64,000 bases of DNA, taken from Diogma glabrata. Lineage: Eukaryota; Arthropoda; Insecta; Diptera; Cylindrotomidae. Within the stretch, counting starts at the first letter, position 1; each line of letters begins with the position of its first letter. The stretch covers positions 388,072,885-388,136,884 of the forward strand of contig OY856187.1 in assembly GCA_963693315.1 (NCBI GenBank), in the 5' to 3' direction. Of this stretch, positions 21,401 to 33,641 are shown in pieces. Both the position numbers and the translations under genes were made by a program. The notes below the pieces were generated by a model. The model searched no databases, had not been told where the DNA came from, and worked only from the letters and a program-made list of their open reading frames with translations.

Positions 21401-22491
21401 GTCCAAATTCATTTTCAATTACATTTACGTCATAAAAACAGCTACATTTTTTTCCCCAAAAAATTGGCTAAAAAAATCAATGAAATCATTTTTTGACACG
21501 CTTGACATTATTTTTTTGACAAACTTATAATGCCATAATTCTCTATAATAATAATATATTTTCATGTTATACAAATTATTAAATTAATTTTTTTCCAAAA
21601 ACGAGGGTAAAAAAATAAATAAAAATCTTTCTTTTGACACACTTGACAACATTTTTTTGACAAACTTATAATGCAGTAATCTAGATTTTGGTCTCACATA
21701 CCAATCCCGACCATCAAGATTTCTCCAAATTTAATGTTTCTACTCGTAATCACTTAAAATGATCGATTTTTAAGCAAAAAATATGCAAATTTCCATGTTT
21801 TGACACACTTGACGATTTTTTTGACACACTTCCGGTACAGTTATCGAACACATCGTCCTTTCGGCTCTTCCCATTGAGTAAACCTATTTTTAGAAAAAAA
21901 AAATTTTGAAATCCGTCCAGCGGTTTTCTAGATTTCGTCGGTTGTGACGGCCGGACGGCCGACAGACAGACACACATTTTTTTTTTTTTTGCTTTTTTAG
22001 AATCAGTATGTCCTAAAACGTCGAGAAATGCCAAAAAAAGTGGGGGTAAGAATTTCACTTTGTGCTCATGAATGTAAGTAATACTTAGGTCTTTCAGACC
22101 GAAGTAATTCCAATTATTCATCCAGTTATTTGAGTTTAACTATTCACAATTTCTCCCATATAAAAATTAAAACGAATAATTATGTAAATAAAATTAATAA
22201 GAATATCTAAATTAGTGTTAAATATTTTAATCAATTAAAATAATTAGTAATAATAACAAAATTTCAAATTGACTATTTTTTAATAAAATACACATTTTTT
22301 AAAATTTGTAACGAAATTTGAACTTTTATAAAAAAAACTATAATATAATTTTACACCGAGATAGCTCAAAACTATAAACTGAAACTGAAAACACTGAATT
22401 TAGCGACAAACAAACAGAATATCACTTGAAAATCTCTTATTTTTATTTGATTATTTAATCACAGAAAAATTTATTGCTAACAAATAATAAT

Positions 22492-22820
22492 TTAGTTAAA
22501 AAAAACAAAATCAAAAAAATTATACAAATTAAAGTAAAAAAGCTTACATTTATTTAACAGCTTGAATGTTTTCTTCATATGCAATATCATTTTCTGCAAC
22601 ATCATACAACTCACTACATAGCAGCATACCAAATTCATTGGATTTGTTTCTACAAATCCTGCATACGTTGATATTTTCTTGTATAAAAAAATCTCTTCGA
22701 TGAAATTACTTAAATTTTTTGAACATAAATTAGGCAAACATGTCAAAAGACGTAATAATATATCCGTTGTATAACATTTTCCGTTGCACTTCTTTAAGCC
22801 ACTATCGATTTGATTTCATC
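22492..22820 (-). other. Unrecognised minus-strand open frame, candidate exon
   Basis: Read on the minus strand, a stop near 22820 is followed by an open frame with protein-like composition. It includes SGLKKCNGKCYTTDILLRL, then LPNLCSKNLSNFIEEIF, NPMNLVCCYVVS and MILHMKKTFKLLNK. Cysteines and mixed hydrophobic residues set it apart from the low-complexity frames nearby. GTAAGC follows directly after KLLNK and would serve as a splice donor, and CGATAG precedes the SGL region. I cannot name the family. It could be a host exon, a decayed transposase segment or chance. Confidence 0.25.
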
Positions 22821-23486
22821 CCATGACCGGAATATTACAACAAAAACGGTTTCGCTATTTCGAAGCCGTTTTACAATCCAAACAATAAATAAATGTTGAA
22901 CTTTGCTTAATAATGTTTTAACATTATCTGCTTGAAAATTGCTGCTAATAAACCTTCTTTTTTCATTCAAAAACTAGCTTTAGAACAAAAATTGAAAACA
23001 CCAAACAAATAATAATTTAATTTTAACAAATTTATTATAAACAATTTAATAGATATTGCTACACTCTTTTTTTTCACAAACATTCTACTTTGAACAATAT
23101 ACATCGATTTTTTTTTATTTATACTAACTGATTTATTTTTATTTTTAAAAATTACACCTATCGATTTCATATTTAAAATTATACTAACTCTTTTGAATTT
23201 TCAAAATTATACTAATTGATCTTGTTATGAAAATTCTTATTTTTATATTAATTTTTCTTCTTCTGTTTTCTTCTATTTCTCCAACGTATGAAAAAACATT
23301 AAATCAATTATGTTTATTGGTGAAATTGAGTGACGCAACTAAATCTCAACAGTAGCATACAAAAATGTTGCGACTTTTAAGAAAATTAATGAAATTATAA
23401 TTGAAAATAAAAATCATTTCTTTTAGAGCAAAAGAGCAATAGTCCTGCCGTTACAAATTTCAAGACAAAAAATACAAAATAGAAAG
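22821..23486. other. AT-rich gap
   Basis: No gene, tandem repeat or inverted repeat that I can support. Several diverged lines of ATTATACTAACT-like sequence occur near 23115-23215. Confidence 0.4.
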
Positions 23487-23635
23487 AATAGTATAAAAAA
23501 CTCGTTTCATAAGACGTTTTATCGCGCTTATCCTTTAGAAAACTCAACGCTGCGCGGGTCGTTTTCTAAACAGATTACGTGCGATAAAATCGTCGATTAT
23601 GAAACTAGTTTCTTAATATACTATTAAGATACTCA
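23487..23635. repeat. Imperfect hairpin with GC-rich loop
   Basis: Outer arms AATAGTAT...ATACTATT enclose CTCGTTTCATAAGACG, which pairs with CGTCGATTATGAAACTAG, and TTTAGAAAAC, which pairs with GTTTTCTAAA. The apex is TCAACGCTGCGCGGGTC. It has no coding potential and looks like a fold-back MITE. Confidence 0.6.
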
Positions 23636-23868
23636 GATACATGGGGCATTTTACGTCAACTGAAACATTGCTCCAGACATTTTTTAAAGACAGGAAAAAA
23701 CGCTCTAATGCTTAAAATGTTTGTATTGACAGGAGCTATCGAATGCCGTGTGGCGTTTTAAAAAAGTTCAAAAAGACGATCTTAAAAAGGGCTTTATTTT
23801 AATCTAAATAATGTGGTTCTATTCTAGAAGATGGCTGCCAACACTAATTTAAAACAAAAAAAGTCAGG

Positions 23869-23930
23869 CAAGTGCGAAGATAATTCGCTCGCTGAGGGTT
23901 CCGTGTATATAATATTTTAAAAAAAACGTT
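23869..23930. repeat. Dispersed GGTTCCGT repeat, copy 1
   Basis: AAGTCAGGCAAGTGCGAAGA followed by AATTCGCTCGCTGAGGGTTC matches 61426-61490 with a few differences. The complement of ACGGAACCCT with a nearby CTCGCACTTG resembles a module seen in several insect repeat families. Confidence 0.5.
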
Positions 23931-23999
23931 TGTGTTGGTATAGTTTCAAGTTGAGTTGAATCTTTAAAGCTGTTTATTTGAAATTGTAGCAACCGAAAC

Positions 24000-24390
24000 A
24001 AAAAAACGGTGTTCTTTATTCGAAATTCCTACAATCATGAATTTTTCTAATTTTTTTCTTTTGGAATGTTCGAAGTTAAGGTGGGGGACAAAACAAAGTT
24101 TTACATTTTCGAAAATAAGTCGAAAACTGTGCTCTTGAAAATTTAAAAATAAACTTTTTTGCACGACAAAAAAAATCACCTTGCATATGACACCACACAT
24201 GACATGATCAAATATATTTTTTTTTTTAATTTCTACTTCAAACCCCCTCCAATGAACATTTGAATTTATAACAACCAAAAAAAATGTTTAGTTTCGATTT
24301 AGCAAAATTCCTACATCTGTGAATTTTCGGTAGATTTCACATAAAAATCTACGTATTGCAATAGGCTTCACCTCGGAATTTCGGAAAAAT
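24000..24390. repeat. Dispersed repeat shared with 49690-49890 and 43110-43205
   Basis: CATATGACACCACA, CTTCAAACCCCCTCCAATGA and GATTTAGCAAAATTCC recur in the same order near 49720-49850. TTTTGGAATGTTCGAAGTTAAG recurs near 49858. Confidence 0.5.
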
Positions 24391-24446
24391 TTTTGTGCCA
24401 TGCGACTATGTATGATAAGCGGAGACGAAAAAATAAGAGAAAAAAA

Positions 24447-24680
<234 letters not shown>

Positions 24681-24702
24681 GATATGAGATATAACGAAAA
24701 CG

Positions 24703-25660
24703 ACCGGCACTCTCACGGTCGCATTTGTTGAGGTAGATCAAAAAAATTTTCTGTACATGTGTGTTCTATTAATATCTCGGACAAGTTTGTGAATCAGCAA
24801 AATCCAACACGTGGTTAAGGAGCTAGAGCTTTTTTTCTAAAAAAAATTGATTTTTTAAAACCGTTATAACGGCCGTTTGGATACTAATATTTTTAAAAAA
24901 TTAACAAATTTAGAATTTTTGTAATCTTTTTTATCAATTTGTTTTAAAAATAGACCGCTGCAGTTAGAGGTTCCTGAGTGAGTGGCTCCAACAAAAAAGC
25001 TTACAAAAAAAAATTTTTTTTTGAAACAACCGGCACTCTCACGGTCGCATTTGTAAAGCCAGATCAAAAAACCTTTTCTAAAAATATGCGATTTATTAAT
25101 ATGTTGGACAAGTTCGTAAATCAGCCAAATCCGACACATGGTTAAGAAACTAGAGGCTTTATACTAGAAAAAACTCTGTTTTTTCGATCCGTTATAACGG
25201 CCGTTTGGATTCTAATATTTTTAAAAATTTCATAAATTTAGAATCTTTGAAACCTTTTTAATCAGTTTCTTAAAAAAAGACCTCTGCAGCTGGAGGTTTC
25301 TGAGTGAGCGGCTCCAACAAAAAAGCTTGTAAAACACAAAATGGGTTTGAATCAACCGGCACTCTCACGGTCGCATTTGTGGAGCCAGATCAAAACACCT
25401 TCCGTAAACATGTGTGTTTTATTGATATCTTAGACAAGTTCGTAAATCAGAAAAATCTGACACATGGTTAAATAACTAGAGGCTTTATACTAGAAAAAAA
25501 TTGGTTTTTTTAATCCGTTATAACGGCCGATAAGATATTAATATTTTTAAAAACTTCATAAATTTAGAATCTGAGGAAATATTTTAATCCGTTTCTTATA
25601 AACATAAACCTCTGCAGTTAGAGGTTTTTGACTTGTTGGCTTCAATAAAAAAGTTTGCAA
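24703..25660. repeat. Three-copy 326-bp tandem repeat
   Basis: CCGGCACTCTCACGGTCGC occurs at 24703, 25030 and 25356, so the period is 326-327 bases. Each unit contains CCGTTATAACGGCCG (an inverted repeat, GTTATAAC at its core), GGTTCCTGAGTGAG-like and CTCCAACAAAAAAGCTT sequence. The third copy ends more diverged near 25660. No gene is present. Confidence 0.85.
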
Positions 25661-26399
25661 CAATCCATAACTAAAATTTCCAAAAACCTTATAACAGTCA
25701 ATGAAAAACAAATAAAAAGGTTTGAATAGAAGAAATTAATTTTTTTTCTTAGAAATAAACTATTTTGATATTTTGCAGTAATTGGACGACATATGATATA
25801 GCGTAGGTTTGTGTCATAAATTGTCACTCACATGTTTATTTATTTGTTTATTTGAAAAATATTTATACATAAGGCCTAGCCTTTTGAATCGTACAAATAT
25901 ATAGCCTTACACAATTATATAATCTAGATTATAGTCGATGACAGAAAAATAATAAAGTAAGAATAATATAGAATTAATGAAAATAAAAACCAGAAAGAGA
26001 AAAAAAAAATACTTAAAGTAAACTAAGAAAGTAGATAAGAGGAGAATTAATTAAATAGACCAGACATGTCAAAGTCGCGGCCCGCGGGCCACTTGTGACC
26101 CGCTGCATAATTTGTTGTGGCCCGCAACACTTTTCCACACCTACAGTGTTTTAATTAAAAAAATCATAAATGCGTACAAAAAAAATTAATTTATCAAAAA
26201 CACAATCAAAATACAAAAAGTACTTATGATTGCTATCAAAAAATATGAACTTGCAATACATAGCCTAGTGTCCTTATGGCAACTGTTATGGCCTCTCCTA
26301 AGAAAGGAGCTACATGTTGTGTCGTCGCCAGACTAAAAGATAATGTTAAAGATCTTTTCAACACTTTTGCATTATCACTTTTGCATTATTTTGCATTAT

Positions 26400-27775
26400 A
26401 ATGCATTGCATTGCCTTATTACCAGCAAGTCTTATGTTCAAAAGTAATTAAAATTGATAATGTATTTAAAACAGTTGCTAAAATCGTTAAATTAATTCGA
26501 ACACGTGGTTTAAACCATGGGGAATTTAAATCATTGCTAAAAAATGGAGAATGTGATTACGAAGATTTGCCATATTATACTGAAATGCGTGCAATGGAAG
26601 CTTTCAAGTCATATCGTTTTATGAAAAGTTTTACAACTGTTGGACGAAATCGTACTTGTCTTAGAAATTAAAGATTATAATTGCTCTGAACTGGAAAAAA
26701 ATTGATTGGATACAAGATTAGGCTTTTTCAATTGACATTACTGGCCATCTCAGTCAACTCAAGATTATTCTTCAGTGTAAAAGCATGCTTATAACCTCGT
26801 TGTATGACCAAATAAATTCATTCAAACAAAATATACCCTTATGGAAAATATAATTGAAAAGAGAAAATTCATGCAATTCTAGTTGTAAGACTCTTTTGCT
26901 GAAACAGTCAGGGCTAAAATTTGAAAAACATTAAAAACAACTGAAAATGTTGGTAGACGATTTTGAAAAGAGGTTTTCTGATTTTCAAAGTAGTGAGTCT
27001 CATTTCAATATGTTTTGCTCTCCGATGTCTGTTGACATTGAAAATATTGACGAAAATTTGCAAATGGAGTTTATAGAACTACGATGCGACACGCTATTGA
27101 ACCAAAAATATAAGGAAATTGGTATTCCAGATTTTTACGAGCGAGTATTTATCAGCAGGCCGTTTCCTAGTAGTCACCAGGCTCGCGCCACCACATATTT
27201 TATGCTTTCTGAGACGCCTGTCCTCGACGATCCGACAGCTTTTTTATCTGCCATTTTTCTCGATTCGACCGCTTTTTCGCTCGGAGAAACGTTGAAACAT
27301 TGCGATAGCCCAGGGTCTTGTAAATTTACTACAACAATTTTGTTTTTTATTAATGGGGGTGGAAATTTGCTTTAGAAAACCTTGTCCGACAAAAATTTAT
27401 CTCCTATTGTCAACTCCGTCAACCCAAACATGCCAAACAGTCAATTGTCGGATTCGTCAATAGCAGACAAATTTTTGTCGGACAAGGTTATCCTCGTTTT
27501 AAAACAAATTTCCACCCCCATTAATAAAAATCAAAATTGTTGTAGTAAATTTACAAAACTCCAGGCAATCGTCAAGTTTTGGCGTTTCCCGAGCGGGAAT
27601 CCGACTCGTCGCTATCGGACAGGCGCCTCAGGAAGTAGTAAATATGTGGTAATCTTCAAATGAAAACCAGGCTGGCTACAGGAATTCGACATTTTGTTAT
27701 ACGCATATTATCCATGTTTGGTAGCACGTATATATATGTGAATAACTTTTTCACAAATGAAGATGAAGTTCACTG
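26400..27775 (+). pseudogene. Decayed hAT transposase, GTF2IRD2-like branch
   Basis: The first segment (26411-26671) reads YYQQVLCSKVIKIDNV, then VKLIRTRGLNHGEFKSLL and DYEDLPYYTEM. This matches the family region with HQQALC and the RGLNHRQF and DLPYHTEVRW motifs, but the W-containing catalytic surround has changed. The next stretch (about 26690-26940) has the sense of DITGHLSQL with stops. The third (26947-27183) encodes DDFEKRFSDF and MEFIELRCDTLL, the pre-dimerisation region. After the 482-bp insertion, the dimerisation motif RILSMFGSTY follows from about 27705. At least three frame breaks make it inactive. Confidence 0.8.
27184..27665. mobile_element. 482-bp inverted-repeat insertion inside the hAT transposase
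   Basis: Inverted arms of about 200 bases run from ACCACATATTT at 27190 to AAATATGTGGT ending at 27650. They share GACGCCTGTCC, GGGGGTGGAAATTTG and CTTGTCCGACAAAAATTT with their complements. The octamer ACCAGGCT occurs at 27176-27183 and 27666-27673, consistent with an 8-bp target duplication. Coding sense of the host transposase resumes after it. The open frames within the arms have no family features. Confidence 0.7.
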
Positions 27776-28596
27776 AAGTACATTTAGCATCACAAAACCT
27801 TTAATATTGATAGCCCGATTGATTGACGCCATATGTAAAAAGCAATGAAGCCTTGCCATATGCAAAAATATGGATTAGTGTTTTTGATTAAATTTTTTTA
27901 AGTTTTTTATACGGAGTTTTCTATTTCAAGATGGCGTTAAATACTTTTTAAATTTTTTTTTATATTGAGGTTTAATTTCAAAATGGGGCTATAGAATCAC
28001 GATTTTTTCTGTGCTAAAAAACAAGCAGGCTTACAATATCGGGGGTTTTGATCGATATTACATCAAGCCAAAAACTAATAACAGATTTTGATGAATTGAA
28101 AAATGAAAAGCGATGCATTATATCCATAAAAAACGAATTAATAAATATATTTCTAAGAGCTAATAAATTTCTAAATAAAAGTTTTTGTGTCGTTTTCTTT
28201 AACAAATTTAAATTTTTTTAATAAAACCAAGAACATGTGGCCCGCATAAAGATTTGAAAAACAATTTTCGAAAAATTAGGCCCGTATGCCGAAATGAGTT
28301 TGACATGCCTGAAATAGACCAATTATAAACTATAAACAAAGAGAAAATACTTATAATATAAAGAACAACAACAATAATAAGTTAAAAATAAATTAAAAAT
28401 AAGATAAAAATAAGTTACAAAACTGCTCATACATATATGCACCACAAGAAACAAGCCTACACATATATTTATATGAAAAGAAAAAAAAAATGTTTTTTAC
28501 TTATTTAGAATGAGCCATAGGCATAAGTAAATAGCACATGCGCACCATTTCTCACATTATTGAACCAAAGAAGCCAATGAATAGAGAACAGCAAAG

Positions 28597-31501
28597 CTAA
28601 TGTTGATTCACAAAAAATTGGTAACATTTAGGTTTAAAACCAAGGGTAGAAGCCTGTCTCACCTCTAATGGGAGCTTATTAAATACAGATGCACCATAGA
28701 CAAAAAACGATTTATTTTTTACCAAAGTATGATTTATCGGTAAGATTAATCTATGTAAACGACTGATATGACCAAAAATTAGTTTATCATATAAATAGTT
28801 GGGTGAGCCAGACTTCATTATATTGTAAATGTAGCAGCACATACGAAAGTCAAGATGAAATTTAAGACTGGTACCGAGAATACTTGTAGAAAAATCAGAA
28901 ACCGACTGAAATCGTGGTATGCTGTAAATATATCGAACGCATGCATTAAACGCTACCTGTATTTTACTCATTTCACCTGAATTCAATTCGCCAAAAAGAA
29001 CAGAGCAATATGTGAAGTGAGGAATTAAGAGAGATTTAACTAAATGTAATCTTATTTTGGTTGGAGTGAAGTATGCACTATTCCAAAGACTGCGTAGTCC
29101 AGAATAGACTTTGGAACAAATTAGCGACACATGACTTTTCCAAGAAAGATCACTATCAAACATAATTCCTAAATTTCGTGCGTTGGAAGAAAGTGGAATT
29201 ACTTTATTTCCAATGCGAATCGGAGTGAAAAGAGTAAACACTTTTGAGTGAAAAGAGTAAACACTTGGTTTTATCAATGTTCAGCTTAAGGTTATTCACT
29301 TCGGTCCATTCCATAATATTAGCCAAGTCTATATTAATTTTAGAAACAATGCTGGATCGATTATTTGCTGTACCTTCTACATAGATTTGAACATCATCAG
29401 CATACATATGAATCTTACAAAATTTTAAAATGGATGGCAAGTCATTTATAAAAATGACAAAAAGTAAAGGTCCAAGGACCGATCCTTGAGGTACGCCGGA
29501 TCTAATTGGTAAGTAGTTCGAAGCCTGGTCATCAATCTCAACACGTTGAACTCTGTTGGATAAGTAAGACTTTATTAAATTTACAGCACTACTAGAAAAA
29601 CCAAATTGTGTTGATAATTTCATTAGAAGACTTTTATGGTTTACTAGATCAAAAGCCTTGGAAAAGTCCAGTAATGAAAGAATTACCAATTTCTTTCTGT
29701 CAATCATGGTTATTATGTCATCATGTACTTTCAAAAGAGCAGATTCGGTACTATATCCAGCACGAAAACCCGATTGAAATTTTGATAGCAACTTATGGTG
29801 ATCCAAAAATCCAGTGATTTGAATTTTTCTATTTTTTCAAAAGCTTTAGAGAGCCCAGATAGAATACTAATAGGACTAAAATCATTCACAGATTTTGCAA
29901 CAGATTTTTTTGCAGCAGGAATAATCTTAACCGATTTCCACTGAATGGGGAATTGTGAAGTCGTTAAAATATTATTAAACAGATAGGTGATAATTTTGGA
30001 GGTTTACGGCAAAATCAGTTTAATAAATTTTATTGGTATACCATCAGACCCAATAGAATTAGATTTAATAGAGGTAATAGCACGTTCAACATCCTCACCA
30101 GCCACATTTTCAAAAGCAAAAACTAAGTCATTGTGATTTTGAAGCAGCGGCTGGTTTACAGTAATACTGCTAGAACAATTTTTGGCAAAACTCTGGTTTA
30201 ATTCTTCAGGTGAAAAATTAATAGGTGTATGATCCTTACATTTGATTCCAAGATTTTTAAGTCGAGTCCAAAGTTCTTTGCTTGAGAGTTCAGATCCAAG
30301 TCGGCGATTAATGAAGTCCTTCTTAGAGTTTTTTATGAGTGTGTTCGCTCTATTACGTAATCTTTTAAAAGTGACAAAATCGTCAGAATTTGTATGATAA
30401 ATCTCTTAACTTTAGAGCTTCTAAAATATCAGTATTAAACCATGGAGTAGAGTTATTGGAAATAATAACTCTTTTTAGAGGCACATACAAATCAAATACG
30501 GTATTAATAACTGAGTTAAAGTGCTCTAGAAGATCGGATGAGTTAGTAAGAGCAAAGTACTGCCTCCAGTCATGTTGTGTAAGAGCTATGGCTAGCTCCT
30601 GAATATTGCAGTTCCTATAGTCCCTATAGTAATAGGCTTTAGAAGCTTCAGTTACAAGAGGAATGTCATAAGCCCCGAAAATGAGGTCATGCTTGGAAAT
30701 ACCAGGAATATCGATTTGATTGAAACCTGAAATGCCATCCGGACAATTAGTAACAGTTAAGTCTAATAAGGTCGGTATGTTTCTGCCATCAAAACGAGTA
30801 GGAGTGACCAAGTTATAGCACGACAAACCGTATTCAGTAATTAGATCCCTAAATTCTGTCCGAGTTGGAGAATCTACAAGCATGTTAGTATTAAAATCAC
30901 CTGTTAGTATTATTTCATTGTACCGAGGTAGAAGATCTTCAAATACAGGACGAAGAGAAGAACTGCATCTGTATTGACTACTTTTAGGGTTATATATAAC
31001 TCCAAACAGTAATTTTCTGTTAGAAATGTGAACTTCAATAAACAGAAATTGAGCTCCAGAAACACAATAGTCCGATCTACCAAAAGCTAAACGTTCATCA
31101 GGCTTGTAGTGAGCAGGATCAACAGAGCGACCAACAACAAAGAATTTAAGATTCTTCTGGATATAAATTGCAACACCACCACCACGTCCTTTTTTCCTAT
31201 CATTTCTTACTTTATTACAACCAGGTATTTCAGCAGTTTTATTAGTTACATAAGGTTTCAACCATGTTTCAATAACACCAATTATCTGAAAATCAACATT
31301 CTTCAACATATTCCTTATTTCATCCATTTTATTAAGCTTCCTGGCACAAATACTTTGACCGTTAAAATGACAAAACTTTAGATTATTAGAATGGCCATTC
31401 AGTGCAGATTTCAGTACTATATTTTTAATATTAATATTGTGAGTAGATTGCCTGTTATTTTGAAAAACATTCATTATAATACACGAAAGTACAGCACACA
31501 A
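28597..31501 (-). pseudogene. LINE ORF2: endonuclease and reverse transcriptase, lightly broken
   Basis: The N-terminal part (31501 to 30383) is an endonuclease/exonuclease/phosphatase domain. It has KFCHFNGQSI and VIETWL with the metal-binding E, GDFNTNM, and a C-terminal SKHDLIFG in place of the usual S-DH. The linker stays readable through the 30370-29820 interval apart from a frameshift near 30370 and a stop near 30010. The reverse transcriptase follows, with FQSGFRAGYSTESALLKVHD, LLDFSKAFDLVNH, SGVPQGSVLGPLLF and the catalytic MYADDVQIY. A 23-bp tandem duplication (29223-29268) shifts the frame after this. The C-terminal thumb region continues to the stop at 28597. The motifs suit the CR1/L2/Jockey side of the LINE tree. 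Confidence 0.85.
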
Positions 31502-31572
31502 ATTAAAAACGATTCAATGTAATGAGGATCAAAACGGGAACAAAAAATATTCAAATGTAGTTAAATATATAT

Positions 31573-33504
31573 TGTAACGATCTGATTATTGTTCAGGATC
31601 ACAGAAAGTGGTTATCTTGGATGATAACTCACGTTGAACGTTGTATTTTTTTTTTATCGTTAACAGAAATCTCTAAATTAGACTGGATGGTGGGCAGCAC
31701 ATTTCCTGGCTAGATTACAGTCGCTGAGGTGGGTTCTTTCCACCGTCCAATTTAGAGCTTGAAAGTGCTGCTAATCTAAAAGTTAAAACCAGATTTGGTG
31801 AAAAAAGATGTTGTAATCAAAAAGACATATCCCTCTCAAAATAAAACATGGTTAATGCTACACAAAATCACAAAAAGAAATCCATCTTACTGGGTCCACT
31901 AAGCACTTACCTCTGATTGATGTTCAGTCAATTGAGTGATCTGATCTGAATGATCACCCATTCATACCCTCCCATTACCAATATTGATTTTCCTAATAGA
32001 GGAAAACCCCTGACTGCCATGGAACTTTGAATAACCTAAATCACTTAATCACTTAACTACTTAGTACATTTTTCCACTCATTTCGCTTAATGAATAAAAT
32101 CTACCGTTGACTTCAACGTAAACATATAAAAAAAAAAATCTATGCCGAGAAGAAGAAAATTTCACCAAAAATTACGACCCACCGGTTGAACAAAAACATA
32201 TGCAAGTAATATATATAAAAAAATTTATTCAAAACAATGTGTTTGTTTATAGTATGTACTTTGATATGTATAACATCAAAACATCAACTCCGTTTTAGCG
32301 TAAGTAAATAAATTAGTATATATATCGTGACTCATCCATAAAAATATGTATATACAAAAACATATATCAAGCAAATAAATAAGTAAATGAATAAATCAAT
32401 TAATAAATATATAAGTTAATAAAAAGATCAGTTAATAAATAAGTAAATTAATAAATAAGTAAAGGATTATACGTGCGCATGCTTTAAAAAAAAAATAATT
32501 ATAATTTTAAGAAAAAAACTTTTGAGACCATGGTCTGATTTCCTTAACACTAATATAGAATACAGTTTTTTTTTAGCGACCTAAGACAAAACAAGATTCC
32601 TTAAAACTAGCGCTTATATAACTTATAACTAATAAAACAAATTTTATTAACACCAAACTCCTATACTCTGATTTTACTTCCAATTAGATTTGATTTTTAG
32701 TTTTAGGTTTTCTATCACACACTGTATAATTATTTTTGATCTTAAATCATGCAGCAATAACCGTACGTAATAAAATGGAATACCCGATATGATACAGTTG
32801 TTTCTTCTTTTAACGTAACGGTTAATAGATATATAAGCCTTCTCGAATTTTTGTAAAGAAAAATATTTGTATATAAAATAAATTTTGCTTTTAATTGCCA
32901 AGAAGCACCGTGTATTCAATGGATATTCGTTTATCTATCCCGATTCTATTTAAAACTTATTTTATTACTTACAATTGGTTTAAGTTAAGTTTGTTGTTTA
33001 TGGTCGTCACGCTTCACGTATGCTTCTAGTAAAAATATTAAAAAACACCAGTTTAGAGGAAAGCAAACTAACCAAAGGATTTTAATTTTTCTAACAATCA
33101 GCGAATGTACATACCTTGGGCAATTTTTAATTCACAAACACTTTGTTTGAAACAAATAATCAAAGTTTCCAACAGAAAAAAAAAATTATAAACTTTAAAC
33201 TTTCCACTTAAGTTAATAATTGTTAAACCACGACCACCTTTGAGAATAGACTGATTATTTAATTTAAGTGAACAATGATGGTTATCGAAAATTTTTAATT
33301 ATCTCGAGTTGAGTTTGATTAAGTTGAAAAACTCGACTCTACAGTTATTATAACATGAAGCAATCATATGTTTTTGTTCAACCGATGGATTTGATATAGT
33401 GCGTAAATGTAAATATTATTATTGATAAATGTAAAGTTGGCAAAGCGAATAAAAAAAAATACAAATTTAAATTTAGGGGTTTTGGTAGACATACAAATGT
33501 TACA
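31573..33504 (-). repeat. 3' LTR of the Osvaldo-like element (1932 bp)
   Basis: Unusually long for an insect Ty3/gypsy element. It begins TGTAACGATCTGATTATTG on the plus strand and ends ACAAATGTTACA. An 81-codon open frame appears at the same place in both LTR copies (32674-32919 and 40773-41018), but it has no recognisable motif and is probably chance. Confidence 0.95.
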
Positions 33505-33641
33505 CTCGTGGGAACGACCCACCCCATGAGAGAGGTCTCAAACGCCGGGCATTGATATTAAATATTGCTTAAGTGCAAAAATAGAAATCTTCCTACTCTT
33601 ACCCTTACTAAGTGTAGGTGTAAATACAAACTATAGCTCTG
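33505..33641 (-). other. Short 3' untranslated region between pol and 3' LTR
   Basis: Only 137 bases separate the pol stop from the LTR, leaving no room for env. On the minus strand a CATGGGGTGGGTCG run lies 11 to 24 bases before the LTR. A classical purine tract touching the LTR is not evident. Confidence 0.6.

Larger units (their letters stand above)
20423..22170. mobile_element. TTAA-flanked inverted-repeat element (about 1.75 kb)
   Basis: Inverted repeats of about 60 bases, beginning TTTTTATATGGGAGAAATTG just inside TTAA at 20423-20426, are matched by their reverse complement ending at TTAA 22167-22170. The match continues through AACTCAAATAACTGGATG. TTAA duplication is the hallmark of piggyBac-type insertion, although the ends lack the usual CCC/GGG start. 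The interior holds a 227-bp palindrome (20486-20712), a degenerate 55-60-bp tandem repeat, and a segment with GGCCGGACGGCCGACAGACAG near 21950. No transposase is recognisable, so it is non-autonomous or a decayed composite. Confidence 0.65.
26061..28311 (+). mobile_element. hAT transposon in the LINE 3' UTR, 8-bp AAATAGAC duplication
   Basis: The termini are CAGACATGTCAAAG and TTTGACATGCCTG. The direct repeat AAATAGAC lies at 26053-26060 and 28312-28319, an exact 8-bp duplication as made by hAT transposases. Subterminal GGCCCGCGGGCC and GTGGCCCGC are typical of the GTF2IRD2-like hAT branch. Transposase fragments survive inside. A 482-bp inverted-repeat element interrupts the 3' part of the transposase. 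Confidence 0.9.

Noticed and set aside
32674..32919. Identical 81-codon frame in both long LTRs
   Set aside because: Identity only reflects LTR duplication. The sequence has no recognisable motif.
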